The position numbers were made by a program, and so were the translations under genes. This document shows, piece after piece, positions 45,473-54,484 of a stretch of 64,000 nt of DNA (positions are counted from its first letter, which is position 1; each line of letters starts with the position of its first letter). The notes under the pieces were generated by a model. That model saw nothing but the letters and a program-made list of their open reading frames with translations. It ran no database searches and had not been told where the DNA came from. The stretch covers positions 124,001-188,000 of the forward strand of contig NZ_WIXI01000041.1 of NCBI RefSeq assembly GCF_009617585.1. Reading direction: 5' to 3'. This DNA is from Endobacterium cereale (GTDB lineage Bacteria > Pseudomonadota > Alphaproteobacteria > Rhizobiales > Rhizobiaceae).

Positions 45473-46282
45473 ATGACCGGCACAGCATCGTTGCCACAAC
45501 CGGACGAATTGTATGGCAACATCTTCGATGCCTGTCAGGACAAGGCGAACCTTCCATTCTCAAAGATGGTGGTGCTGGGCACGCTCGCCGGCATCTACAT
45601 AGGCCTGGGTGGGCTTTTCGCGACGGTCGCTCTCGCAGGAGCAGGGGAGATTGCCTTCGGCGCAGGTCAGGTTCTGTCCGGGATGGTGTTCTCGCTCGGG
45701 CTTGCGCTCGTGCTGATTGCAGGTGCGGAACTGTTTACCGGTAATACACTGATGCTGGGGCCGGTCGCTGCGAAGCGGATACCGTTGACGCGGGCGATCT
45801 CCGCACTTTCCGTTGTCTATGTCGCAAACTTTGCAGGCGCAATCCTGCTTGCCGGCGTTGCGGCGGTTTCTGGGCTTCACGAAGCTGGTGACGGCGCCGT
45901 CGGGCGCGCCGCCCTGGAACTTGCCGAAACAAAAACGGCAAAAAATTTTGCAACAACCGTCGCAAGCGGCGTACTTGCCAATCTGCTGGTCTGCCTCGCG
46001 GTATGGCTTGCCTACGCGGCTCAGAGCGCGGCCGGCAAGATCATCGGGCTCGTACTGCCGGTGACGGCGTTCGTGGCGGCCGGGTTGGAGCATTCGATCG
46101 CCAACATGTACCTTCTTTCCTATGCCTATCTGGCACAGGGACTGATCGACCAGGGAGCCACCTTGGTGTCGCTTAGCGCGATTGCAGCCAATCTTTTGCC
46201 CGCAACAATCGGAAACATTCTAGGAGGCGCCTTTATCGCCCTCGCCTATCACGCTGCCTACGGCAATAGCGCCAAGGCTTGA
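45473..46282 (+). CDS. formate/nitrite transporter family channel
   Basis: 269 residues from ATG 45473 with AAGGGAG upstream. FNT-family (FocA/NirC) pentameric channels carry formate, nitrite or hydrosulfide. Family features: LPFSKMVVLGTLAGIYIGLG, FTGNTLM (the FTGN loop region), a broken helix around ASGVLANLLVCLAVWLAY and LEHSIANMYLLSYA with the central His. Six membrane helices fit. Ends 72 bases before the YdeP-type oxidoreductase, so formate is a likely but unproven substrate. Confidence 0.9.
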   Translation: MTGTASLPQPDELYGNIFDACQDKANLPFSKMVVLGTLAGIYIGLGGLFATVALAGAGEIAFGAGQVLSGMVFSLGLALVLIAGAELFTGNTLMLGPVAAKRIPLTRAISALSVVYVANFAGAILLAGVAAVSGLHEAGDGAVGRAALELAETKTAKNFATTVASGVLANLLVCLAVWLAYAAQSAAGKIIGLVLPVTAFVAAGLEHSIANMYLLSYAYLAQGLIDQGATLVSLSAIAANLLPATIGNILGGAFIALAYHAAYGNSAKA

Positions 46283-46353
46283 GCCCATCCGGCATCGGTG
46301 CATGCGCGGCTGGCTGCGCAGCCCGATATGGAAGTCAAACAGGAGAAATTTTC

Positions 46354-48627
46354 ATGGCGGATCATATCGCAAATCCGGAATCGGAAGGCCCTGCCGGCGG
46401 ATGGGGTTCGCTGAAATCACTCGCCCGCATCTACGGCGAGACGTGGCCGACGCCCGCAGCGATTGAATCGCTTGCCCGCCAAAATAAGCCGCATGGCTTC
46501 ATGTGCGTTTCCTGCGCTTGGCCGAAACCCGTCAACTATCATCCATTCGAATTTTGCGAGAATGGCGCAAAGGCGACGATGTGGGATCTTACCAATGCCC
46601 GTTGCACGCCGGATTTCTGGAATGACCACACGGTTTCCGAGCTGAGGTCCTGGAAAGACCACGATCTGGAAATGACCGGCCGGTTGACGCATCCGATGCG
46701 TTACGACGCAGGGACGGACCGCTACGTCGAGGTGACTTGGGAAGAGGCCTTTACCCGGATCGGAGCAACCCTGAAGCAACTGCATCCCGATTCCGCGGTC
46801 TTCTATTCCTCCGGGCACGCTGGGCTGGAGGCAGCCTATCTTTATGCGCTGCTCGCGCGGAGCTATGGAACAAACAATCTGCCGCAAAGCTCGAACATGT
46901 GCCACGAAACGACCTCCGTCGGATTGAACAAGGTCATCGGATCGCCGGTGGGCACAGTGGTTTGGGAAGATCTGGAGAAAGCCGACGCCTTCTTTTTCTT
47001 TGGCCAGAATCCGGGCTCGAACAGTCCACGTTTCCTGCATCCTTTGCAGGATGCCAAAAAACGTGGAGCAAAGATCGTTACGTTCAATCCCGTGATCGAG
47101 CAGGGCCTGGTCTCGTTCGTCAACCCGCAAAACCCTTTCGATATGCTGACCGGCAACGAAACGGCGATTTCCGACCATTATCTGCAGGTCAAGGCAGGTG
47201 GCGATATCGCCGCAATTCTCGGCCTTTGCAAGACCGTGATCGAGGCGGACGACGAAGCTGTGGCATCCGGCACAAACCGGGTCATCGATGTCGAATTTAT
47301 CGACGCCCATACGACCGGTTTTTCCAGTTTCATCGGCTGCGTGCGTCAGAGTGCGTGGCATGATATCGAACGCGAAAGCGGACTGACCGAGACAGCGATC
47401 CGCGATGCGGCGGACGTTTATATTCGTGCCGAACGTGTGATCGGCGTCTACGGCATGGGCCTGACACAACATGCCCAGGGCGCCCTCAACGTTGCCATGC
47501 TCGTCAACCTGCTTCTCTTGCGCGGCAATATCGGTCGCGAAGGCGCCGGCTGCTGTCCGGTTCGCGGCCATTCCAATGTTCAAGGACAAAGAACCGTCGG
47601 CGTTGCCGAAAAAACCAAACTGATCCCGATGGAAAAGCTCAAGGAGCTCTTCGATTTCAATCCGCCGACCGAAGACGGCCTGACCATCGTGGATGCCGTC
47701 AAGGGGATGATCGCCGGAGACATCAAGGCGACCATCTGTCTTGGCGGAAATCTGTTGCGCGCGGTTCCCGAGCAGGGCGAGATGGAGACCGGTTGGGCAA
47801 GCCAGGATCTCACGGTGATGGTCTCGACCAAACTCAATCGCAGCCATCTTTTCCCCGGCAGACACGCCTATATCCTGCCTTGCCTGTCACGGCTCGAGAT
47901 CGATGAGCAGGCAACAGGCCCGCAAGCGGTAACGACCGAAGACAGTTTTTCGCACATCTCCGGATCGCTGGGAAAACGCACTCCGGCTTCGAAATATCTG
48001 AAGAGCGAGTTGGCGATTGTGACGGGCATTGCAAAGGCGACGCTTGCAGACAATCCAAGCCTGCGCTGGGATGAATGGACGGGCGATTACGGTCTCGTGC
48101 GTGAACTGATCGAGGCGACGTATCCCGATGATTTCAAGGACTACAATCGTCGCATGTTCGAGCCCGGCGGCTTTTATCGTGGCAACGATGCCCATCAGCG
48201 CGTCTGGAATACCGATGAAGGGAAAGCGGTATTTACGACGCCGGACCGGATGAACGCACTGTCCTTCGATGATGCGGAAGGGCGTTTCAGATTGGTGACG
48301 ATGCGTTCCAACGATCAATTCAACACGACTATTTACGGCTATTCCGACAGATTTCGCGGCATAGAGGGCACCAGAGACGTGGTGCTGATGTGCGAGGATG
48401 ATATAGCGCGCGCCGGGCTCACACCGGGGCAGTCTGTCTCTCTGGTTAGTGACTTTGGAGATGGCAAACGTCGTGTGTTACCCGGTCTAAGCGTGGTCGC
48501 GCACAAACTTCCGCGTGGAACAGTCGGGGCCTATTACCCGGAATGCAATGTTTTAAACGCGATCGATCATCACGACGAGCTTTCAAAGACGCCCGCCTCA
48601 AAGGCGATCCCGGTACGCATCGAATGA
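46354..48627 (+). CDS. FdhF/YdeP-type molybdopterin oxidoreductase
   Basis: 757 residues from ATG 46354 with AGGAGA upstream. Belongs to the YdeP/formate-dehydrogenase-like branch (TIGR01701 type). N-terminal Fe-S motif C-x2-C-x13-C (CVSCAWPKP ... FEFCENGAKA). Cys183 in SSNMCHETTSVGL aligns with the Sec/Cys molybdenum ligand of FdhF. Later parts (NPGSNSPRF, GREGAGCCPVRGHSNVQGQ, RSHLFPGRHAYILPC and MRSNDQFNTTIYGY) fit the molybdopterin-binding domains. No Tat signal, so cytoplasmic. E. coli YdeP is linked to acid resistance; the substrate here is unknown. Probably in one operon with the channel gene. Confidence 0.92.
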   Translation: MADHIANPESEGPAGGWGSLKSLARIYGETWPTPAAIESLARQNKPHGFMCVSCAWPKPVNYHPFEFCENGAKATMWDLTNARCTPDFWNDHTVSELRSWKDHDLEMTGRLTHPMRYDAGTDRYVEVTWEEAFTRIGATLKQLHPDSAVFYSSGHAGLEAAYLYALLARSYGTNNLPQSSNMCHETTSVGLNKVIGSPVGTVVWEDLEKADAFFFFGQNPGSNSPRFLHPLQDAKKRGAKIVTFNPVIEQGLVSFVNPQNPFDMLTGNETAISDHYLQVKAGGDIAAILGLCKTVIEADDEAVASGTNRVIDVEFIDAHTTGFSSFIGCVRQSAWHDIERESGLTETAIRDAADVYIRAERVIGVYGMGLTQHAQGALNVAMLVNLLLLRGNIGREGAGCCPVRGHSNVQGQRTVGVAEKTKLIPMEKLKELFDFNPPTEDGLTIVDAVKGMIAGDIKATICLGGNLLRAVPEQGEMETGWASQDLTVMVSTKLNRSHLFPGRHAYILPCLSRLEIDEQATGPQAVTTEDSFSHISGSLGKRTPASKYLKSELAIVTGIAKATLADNPSLRWDEWTGDYGLVRELIEATYPDDFKDYNRRMFEPGGFYRGNDAHQRVWNTDEGKAVFTTPDRMNALSFDDAEGRFRLVTMRSNDQFNTTIYGYSDRFRGIEGTRDVVLMCEDDIARAGLTPGQSVSLVSDFGDGKRRVLPGLSVVAHKLPRGTVGAYYPECNVLNAIDHHDELSKTPASKAIPVRIE

Positions 48628-48755
48628 TGAGATGGCTCCGCCACACTGATGTTATGCTCGTAACCTTGCCGCCGCCTTTTGCGTGGAATGCGATCTGCTC
48701 AGCCGTTACGTTTCGAGACCAAAGCAACTAATCCACAGGGAGGTTGGATATTATA

Positions 48756-48854
48756 ATGAGCACTGAAAAGAACGTCATCCGCGTTGCGGCAAAAGCTTTC
48801 GTGGGTCTTCTCGTGGTTGTCCTGATTATGGTCGGCTTGTATGTGGCGGTGTGA
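48756..48854 (+). CDS. 32-residue membrane protein
   Basis: MSTEKNVIRVAAKAFVGLLV and on, ending MVGLYVAV-stop: a short polar start followed by one membrane span. GGGAGG lies about 13 bases before ATG 48756. Such very short single-span proteins recur in this window (53336, 54098). Function unknown. Confidence 0.6.
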   Translation: MSTEKNVIRVAAKAFVGLLVVVLIMVGLYVAV

Positions 48855-48897
48855 TCTTCGACGTCAAGCGTAGCCCAACTGCCTTGCGCGATGACGA

Positions 48898-50067
48898 CTA
48901 AAATCTGACCGCGTCTTTGCCAGCTGCTTTCGCTTCATAAAGAAGGGCGTCAGCCTCTTGCAGTAGGCTGAACATATCTTGTTTGGCGGCAGTCCACACC
49001 CCGCCGATGCTGGTGTGGACAATCGCGACCTGGTCGGCGATTGGAATAGGCTCTCTCATCCGCTCAATGATCCGTTCGGCAGCCGCCTCCCCTGTAGATC
49101 GACTCCCTGCAATAACCACGACGAATTCATCTCCGCCGGTCCGTGAAACGAGATCCCGGTCCCTGACCGCCGAGCGAATTTTGGTAGCGGCAGTCTGCAG
49201 AACAAGATCTCCCACGGCATGACCGTGGACATCGTTGACGTCCTTGAATCCATCTAGGTCGAGTGCGAGCACGGAAAAACCTTCTGCAGACTGCAAGCTG
49301 GCGAATTCAATCGATAGTCCGCGACGGTTCAAGAGCCCTGTCAGCACGTCGGTACGCGCAGTCTCCTCGAGCAATTCGATCCGGCGTCTTTCTTCGGTGA
49401 AGTCGATCGCCATTCCGACGATTATGACCGGCCGGCCGTCACTGTCGCGTAGAAGCCGGCGATCGCAGCGCATCCAGCGTTCGCCATGAATGGTATCGAG
49501 ACGGTACTCCGCAACATTCTGATCAATGTCTCCAGCGATCAGGGGTGTCAGGTCGGCTTGGGCACCATCGATAACATTGATCCGGTTCACGTAGCGCTCC
49601 AGATCAAGGCGGGCCGCGGCCGGCCCACCGATGAACTGTGCCAGCCGGTCCGACGTCTCAAACATGCCGGTCAGGATGTCCATCTGCCAGAAGCCGCCCC
49701 GAACGGCTTCGAGTGCCAGCTCAAGCTGCGCTGCCCGCTCCGCAAGCTGTCGCTCATGCACCTTGTGTCGCGTGATGTCCTCGATCTGTGATATGAACCG
49801 CACGACTTCGCCATCGGCGTTGCGCATAGCGGCAACGTGGATGAGGACATGAACAATTTCTCCCAATGGTCGTAGGTACCACTTTTCGATCGTGTAACCA
49901 TCCCGCCTACCTTCAAGCACCTGTCGAAACAGGATCAGATCCGCCTCGATATCATCAGGATGGGTAAAGTCCTTGAAGTGCGTCCCGAGTACTTTCTCGG
50001 GAGGAAGCGCCAGCAGCCGGACGAAGGCCATGTTGCCTCGGATGATACGCCCCTCCAGATCGACCAA
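48898..50067 (-). CDS. PAS-PAS-GGDEF diguanylate cyclase-like protein
   Basis: 389 residues from the first usable start (TTG 50067); coding sequence clearly extends upstream to a stop at 50158 (…ENAPIGIALVDLEG). Two PAS domains (NMAFVRLLALPPEKVLG, EKWYLRPLGEIVHV; and a divergent second) precede a GGDEF domain with the active-site motif RTGGDEFVVV, LDLDGFKDVND and LLYEAKAAGKD. It probably makes cyclic di-GMP in response to a PAS signal; no I-site (RxxD) was verified. With a cctcc (GGAGG) at 50162-50166, the codon in the expected start position is ATA (50157), see findings. No membrane span. Confidence 0.88.
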   Translation of the reverse strand: MVDLEGRIIRGNMAFVRLLALPPEKVLGTHFKDFTHPDDIEADLILFRQVLEGRRDGYTIEKWYLRPLGEIVHVLIHVAAMRNADGEVVRFISQIEDITRHKVHERQLAERAAQLELALEAVRGGFWQMDILTGMFETSDRLAQFIGGPAAARLDLERYVNRINVIDGAQADLTPLIAGDIDQNVAEYRLDTIHGERWMRCDRRLLRDSDGRPVIIVGMAIDFTEERRRIELLEETARTDVLTGLLNRRGLSIEFASLQSAEGFSVLALDLDGFKDVNDVHGHAVGDLVLQTAATKIRSAVRDRDLVSRTGGDEFVVVIAGSRSTGEAAAERIIERMREPIPIADQVAIVHTSIGGVWTAAKQDMFSLLQEADALLYEAKAAGKDAVRF

Positions 50068-50308
50068 AGCGATGCCGATTGGGGCGTTTTCGAACGCGAA
50101 GTCGAAAAGCGCCAGACGCGAGCCGGGATCGTCAGCCGTGTAGGGTTCCGCTACTATCTATCCTCCGAAGATAGTTGCATTACCGCCATAGGTGTATTTC
50201 ATAAGATGATAATCAAGGTGTCGGTCGCTCCACGAGCTGGAGCTAGAGTTTCTCAGTCGCGGTCTAGAAGTTTTGCCGCAATTTAGATGGCCTATGGAAA
50301 GCCGCAGC

Positions 50309-50716
50309 TCAATGCGGCTTATCCGTATGGTCGGCTTCTGCCGGGATGACAATTCCGACATATCGGCAAGGGTTACCGCTCGCGTCCCTAAAGACCCGCC
50401 CGTAGGAGGCTACCGTTGTGTAATACCCCAGCGCGCTCATGACACGGTAGGTTTCCTGCTGAGGATGATGTCCTACAATGCTGTCGCTAATCGTTTTTGC
50501 CAAGCGGGGACGATCGTCTGGATGCACGCGCTCCAGGTATGCCTCAATTGGAAGACCCGTTTCAGCGGCGCTTGGATCCAGCCCAAAGAGCGCTGACAGG
50601 GCACCATCGGCATAAAGAATATTCTCAGGCAAGTCCCAAGTGTAAAAACCGGCATCCGGCACGCTTTCGGTCATCAGAGCCGATTTGAAAACAAGGTCGA
50701 GACTGGGACGCATCAT
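50309..50716 (-). CDS. small PAS-domain protein
   Basis: 135 residues from ATG 50716 with AGGAG upstream. A single PAS_3-type domain: GFYTWDLPENILYADGALSA, LYADGAL, VHPDDRPRLAKTI and YRVMSALGYYTTVASYGRVF. No output domain follows. Single PAS proteins often partner with kinases or cyclases; the PAS-GGDEF gene 150 bases downstream on the same strand is a candidate partner. Ligand unknown. Confidence 0.82.
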   Translation of the reverse strand: MMRPSLDLVFKSALMTESVPDAGFYTWDLPENILYADGALSALFGLDPSAAETGLPIEAYLERVHPDDRPRLAKTISDSIVGHHPQQETYRVMSALGYYTTVASYGRVFRDASGNPCRYVGIVIPAEADHTDKPH

Positions 50717-50790
50717 TTCTCCTGCTAGGCTGCATGATAAAGCATTTTGGCATTCAATGACTGAGGGTTCGAAGATCTGACCGGCGTGAT

Positions 50791-50979
50791 TCAATCACGA
50801 CTGTAAATGTCCTCCAGCGCTTTAAGGACGGCCAAGACGCCCGCGTTTGTCGTCTTTCGAAACGACTGTTCCTCACCCCTGTCGACCTTTGCTCCCCTTA
50901 TCCGGGCAAGATAGGTGGCCAAGTCCTCCAAACGTGGGTCGAACGGTCGCGAACTATCGGGATTTGTAAAGACGGGCAT
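50791..50979 (-). CDS. small hypothetical protein
   Basis: 62 residues (MPVFTNPDSSRPFDPRLEDL start, C-terminal helix VLAVLKALEDIYSRD) from ATG 50979. Its stop lies near the open frame of the PAS gene, in an apparent same-strand cluster. No motif. Confidence 0.45.
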   Translation of the reverse strand: MPVFTNPDSSRPFDPRLEDLATYLARIRGAKVDRGEEQSFRKTTNAGVLAVLKALEDIYSRD

Positions 50980-51308
50980 CTGGATCTCGCTGAGGATGAA
51001 AATGCATGGAGCACCCGCGCTCTATGCATTGTTTTAGATGATTTGTATATTAGGAATTTATGCCGTCTGTGCAAGGCGGCAGGGGCTCGGGTATCAAGGC
51101 ACTACAGAAGTTTCACGCTCCTCAACAGGAAGCGCTGTTTATCCACCGCGGTTGATTGCCGACAGAGGATAAATATCGACATGCGTTTTCGTTTTTGCGG
51201 AACTTGTCGACCCTTCGTCGGCCCTTGTTTGACCTTGGGCACGTCGTCCGATTGCTGTTCAGTCAGCTCGAGCTTATCTTTTGCCTGGATGCGAGGCTGC
51301 TTTGGCTG
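50980..51308. other. 329-base gap, no gene supported
   Basis: Short plus-strand frames (51043-51411, 51156-51344) overlap the MgtC gene in antisense and have no start signals. An AT-rich patch at 51030-51060 may hold a promoter for the 50979 gene. Confidence 0.45.
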
Positions 51309-51773
51309 TTACTTTTCACCATTATCCGGCAGATTCCGCGCTGACTTGAAATTCGCCATCACTCTCAGTGTTGCGAAGGTCACGATGGAGAGCACGATAG
51401 CAGTATCGTAAGCCCCCAAACCGACCGCGGTTCCAATTGCTCCTGTTGCCCAGATGCTCGCGGCTGTCGCAGTGCCGCGGGTACCGAGCTTGCCGACGAG
51501 GATTGCTCCACCACCGATGAAACCAACACCGTTGATTATGCCCTCTACGATCCGGGCAGTGGCCTCGGCATTCCCGACGGTGACCGACTCGGTAGCCTGG
51601 ATGAACCCGCAAGCTGCGATCGCGACCAAAGGAAAGGTGCGCAACCCTGCGCTCCTCTCGTTACGCTCGCGATCCCACGCGATCGGCAACGCCAATACAT
51701 AGGCCACAAGCAAAGCAATGAGGTGCGGAACGATGTCCAGTTCCACGCCCAGCGAAGCAAGCCATTCGTTCAA
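51309..51773 (-). CDS. MgtC/SapB family membrane protein
   Basis: 154 residues. LIALLVAYVLALPIAWDRER NERSAGLRTFPLVAIAACG is the MgtC/SapB signature, followed by INGVGFIGGGAILV and TAASIWATGAIGTAVGLGAY. Four membrane helices. The C-terminal cytoplasmic ACT-like domain of true MgtC is missing, as in SapB-like members. The family is linked to survival at low magnesium. The start overlaps the DedA stop (ATGA), so the two genes form an operon. Confidence 0.88.
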   Translation of the reverse strand: MNEWLASLGVELDIVPHLIALLVAYVLALPIAWDRERNERSAGLRTFPLVAIAACGFIQATESVTVGNAEATARIVEGIINGVGFIGGGAILVGKLGTRGTATAASIWATGAIGTAVGLGAYDTAIVLSIVTFATLRVMANFKSARNLPDNGEK

Positions 51774-52372
51774 GCGCGGTCCTCCTTGTAAGTTGCGACA
51801 CGATAGATGTAGAGCGCAACCAGGATGACAAGGACTGCAGTTGAGATCGGATCAACGTATCGTTCAATAACGTCGTAGGCCTGCCCCAACAAGAAACCGG
51901 CCAAAGCCAGCGCTGCGGTCCATAGCAAAGTTCCCACCGCGGAAAACAACAGGAACGATCCGATCGGCATGTTCGCGACGCCGGCTGGGACTGAGATAAG
52001 TGTCCTTACCGTTGGGATGAGCCGTCCGACGAGAACTGAGGCCTTACCATGCCGCTTGAACCGTTCGGATGCACCATCGACGTCTGAGGGTGTCATGGTG
52101 AGCCAACGCCCGTGCCTGGAGGCCAAGCGCCGAACCCCTTCGTGCCCTAACCGTCGGCCGAGATAGTACCACGGCAATGTCCCGATCAACGAACCGACCG
52201 TGCCGGCTAGGATCACCCATACGATGTTCATGTCACCTTGGGTGGCCAGATAGCCCGCAAGCGGCATTATCAGCTCGGAAGGAATTGGCGCGAAGACATT
52301 TTCCACAAACATCAGCAAACCGATCCCAAAGGGACCGAGCCGTTCCATCATCGACTGAACAAAATCTTCCAA
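51770..52372 (-). CDS. DedA family membrane protein
   Basis: 200 residues. Family marks: ERLGPFGIGLLMFVENVFAP IPSELIMPLAG, GTLPWYYLGRRLGHEG, and the conserved GRLIPTVRTLISVPAGVANM. DedA proteins are inner-membrane transporters or scramblases with roles in membrane potential and undecaprenyl-phosphate recycling. Five or six membrane segments. First gene of a pair with MgtC/SapB. Confidence 0.9.
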   Translation of the reverse strand: MEDFVQSMMERLGPFGIGLLMFVENVFAPIPSELIMPLAGYLATQGDMNIVWVILAGTVGSLIGTLPWYYLGRRLGHEGVRRLASRHGRWLTMTPSDVDGASERFKRHGKASVLVGRLIPTVRTLISVPAGVANMPIGSFLLFSAVGTLLWTAALALAGFLLGQAYDVIERYVDPISTAVLVILVALYIYRVATYKEDRA

Positions 52373-52449
52373 TTTATCCGTTCCTCACCTCAACATCTCC
52401 AGGCGGTAGCAAGGGGTTGATCTTCAACTTTCTGAGCTCGACCTGCCGG

Positions 52450-52638
52450 TCACTCGTCGGAATGAGATCGGTGATCTGACCGAGCCGCATCTTGGGCAAG
52501 ATGTGTCCGAAATTCATTTTCCGTCATCCGACCAGCCTGGAAATCGGCGATGATTTCCTGATGGTCGACTGTCTTAACTCCGTCGCTACTCCCTTCGGGC
52601 CGAAGAACGACGCCCAACTCGGTCAGCACGCTGCTCAT
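52450..52638 (-). CDS. small hypothetical protein
   Basis: 62 residues from ATG 52638 (AAAGGCG upstream); a GTG start at 52683 would add 15 residues. VDHQEIIADFQAGRMTENEF looks like a short helical motif; the C-terminus is polar. No family recognised. Located 77 bases upstream of the DedA gene on the same strand. Confidence 0.45.
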   Translation of the reverse strand: MSSVLTELGVVLRPEGSSDGVKTVDHQEIIADFQAGRMTENEFRTHLAQDAARSDHRSHSDE

Positions 52639-53271
52639 AACGCCTTTGTCTTTGCCTTGGTCCTGTATGGAAATTCCTCCCACCTCAAGGGCAAACCCGC
52701 GAGCATGCTACGCAGTTCCCGTTGAGCTGTTAGGACGTTACCCGCCTATGTGCCGCAGTGCGGAACGAGTGCCCCTAACGTTCATTCAATTCGCGCCGTT
52801 TCCCCTACGACGAATGATATTAATGGCTCGCCTTTGCCATTTATCAAGTTGAATTAGAAAACTGACTTTGTGACCACCGGCCCCACGAGCGATCAAATCA
52901 TGGAGTATTTTCGCGCGAAACAGCAGGATTGCGTCATCGCGCCCATGTTCGGCAGATCCGAAATTCCATGGCGAGGCTCTCTTTTAAAACGCCCGATCAT
53001 GGCGCGATTGATCCGCGCATTCTTGGCGACGCTTTTATCTTACCTTCAATCTCCAGGACCATCCCTGAATACCGTCCGTTAATTTTCTCGTCTTGATGGC
53101 GTGGAAGCGGCGTACAGGCGCCGAAGCGACAGAGCAGACTTGATCCTTTTGCCAACCGGGTAGCAGCGTGAATTCGACGGAAGCCAGAAGAACTGCAAAC
53201 ATAAGCTTGCACTGAAGCCGTTGCGTGATGAATGATATAAGGCGGCTGGCGCAATGTTCTCATCTTGACAT
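52639..53271. other. gap of about 630 bases, no gene supported
   Basis: Plus-strand frames 52646-52852 and 52870-53082 and the minus frame 52997-53503 have no ribosome binding site or recognisable sequence. Possible decayed sequence. Confidence 0.4.
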
Positions 53272-53296
53272 GGAACTCACGGTCCCGTGATGCATT
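53272..53296 (+). promoter_or_regulatory. EcfG/RpoE2-type promoter for 53336
   Basis: GGAAC at 53272-53276, 18 bases, TT at 53295-53296, followed by AGAGAGGA and ATG 53336 after 39 bases. Confidence 0.65.
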
Positions 53297-53335
53297 CTGA
53301 TCCGTCACAAGCTCACTTCCAGAGAGGAAATCATT

Positions 53336-53410
53336 ATGAACAGCATCGTTTGGCTCGTAGGCGCCGTCGTCATCATTCTCGCCGTGCTCAGCTTCTTCGG
53401 TTTTCGCTGA
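53336..53410 (+). CDS. 24-residue membrane protein
   Basis: A single membrane span (IVWLVGAVVIILAVLSFFGF) with Met-Asn-Ser before it and Arg at the end. ATG 53336 has AGAGAGGA upstream and an EcfG-type promoter at 53272. Too short for most gene callers. The 24-residue length and sequence resemble small rhizobial membrane peptides of unknown role. Good initiation signals support expression. Confidence 0.65.
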   Translation: MNSIVWLVGAVVIILAVLSFFGFR

Positions 53411-54040
53411 TCGGCTGGAGTTGCCCCGGTTACTCAGCCGCCACAAAAGTGCGGCCAGGCGATGGGGCGGGCATAGCCGCAGTTGGGCGAGAGTATCTTT
53501 CAACTCCTCTCCCCCTCGGCAACGTCAAACAGCGTGGCATTCGCCGGCGACACCCTTGGTGCGTTTGCTACAGAATCGACCACCGTCAAAGCTTCAACTG
53601 CCGCAAACACATAGGCAGGCGCTATTCAAAGCGGACATCGGACCCCATGAGCAGAGTGCCAAGCTTTCGCCGGCCTCGTTGGCAATTTTGAAAGCTCGCC
53701 CAAGACAATACCTGCGATAATCAACTCACCTACTATCTCGCAAGCGGAGCGAATGGCCTCTTCCTAGGCGTGTTCGTCGCTGTCAAATTCTGACCCATCG
53801 TTGTCTACTTCGAGAAACAGCGGTGCGGATGCTGAAATCGTACCGGGCATGCGACCTCCCTGTGATTACCGGCACAAGCCTTGGAAACGGGCACCGATGA
53901 GGAGAGGCAGCAATTCCCAGTGAATGAAGCAGTGACGCGTCTCCAGCCATAGTTAAATAACGTTGGAACATGTCGCAATGATCATGGTTCTTTACTTAGC
54001 GCCGGTTGATCTTGACGATGCGTCAGCTGGCAGCGCCATT
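53411..54040. other. 630-base gap, no gene supported
   Basis: Overlapping frames (53287-53691, 53421-53720 plus) lack starts behind ribosome binding sites and look like noncoding translations. Composition is mixed. Confidence 0.4.
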
Positions 54041-54066
54041 GCCCCGCGTACCGACATACGCGGGGC
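54041..54066. terminator. strong hairpin terminator
   Basis: GCCCCGCGTA-CCGACA-TACGCGGGGC, a perfect 10-bp stem with a 6-base loop, followed by TTTG on the plus strand. It lies 31 bases beyond the stop of the minus-strand gene at 54098 and could end transcription from either side. Confidence 0.75.
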
Positions 54067-54097
54067 TTTGTGCGCCGCGCGGACATCTTTTCATCAA

Positions 54098-54208
54098 TCA
54101 AAAGGGCGACCAGGAAAACCATAAGCCCATCGCTATGATAATGGCCAACCCGACATTCAGTCCGAGATAGTGAGCGTAGACGTGCGGTTCTGAGCGTCGA
54201 TTTTTCAT
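54098..54208 (-). CDS. 36-residue membrane protein
   Basis: A polar, basic start (MKNRRSEPHVYAHYLG) and one membrane span (LNVGLAIIIAMGLWFSW). ATG 54208 is placed by GGAGG upstream; a longer frame to 54355 runs through the promoter. Behind it is an EcfG-type promoter and ahead a strong terminator, so it forms a complete single-gene unit. Function unknown. Confidence 0.65.
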   Translation of the reverse strand: MKNRRSEPHVYAHYLGLNVGLAIIIAMGLWFSWSPF

Positions 54209-54229
54209 TCTGAAATCCTCCACCCCCCG

Positions 54230-54254
54230 AACCCGCAAAGTTCTCGTCAGTTCC
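54230..54254 (-). promoter_or_regulatory. EcfG/RpoE2-type promoter for 54208
   Basis: On the minus strand: GGAAC (54254-54250), 18 bases, TT (54231-54230), then GGAGG and ATG 54208 within 22 bases. Confidence 0.65.
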
Positions 54255-54484
54255 CAGTTGCGACTGGTTGCACAGGTCCTTAGATTCCTATTCAATCGCA
54301 GTTTACCAAACGACTTTCCTGCTCGACATCCCTGCCAATTAATATCTTTAGCCATTCCATTTTATCACAGACTAAAAGTCAGCGTGTACGAGGTAATCAT
54401 TAGAGACAAATCCTTCGGGAAGCGCTCTCCAAAACAGCCGTCGCCCATAGTAGAAGGACAACGCGAAAAAATAGCCTCCCCCAT

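Noticed and set aside
46417..47865. Minus-strand ORF of 482 codons
   Set aside because: Antisense to the YdeP-type oxidoreductase; no ribosome binding site and no domain.
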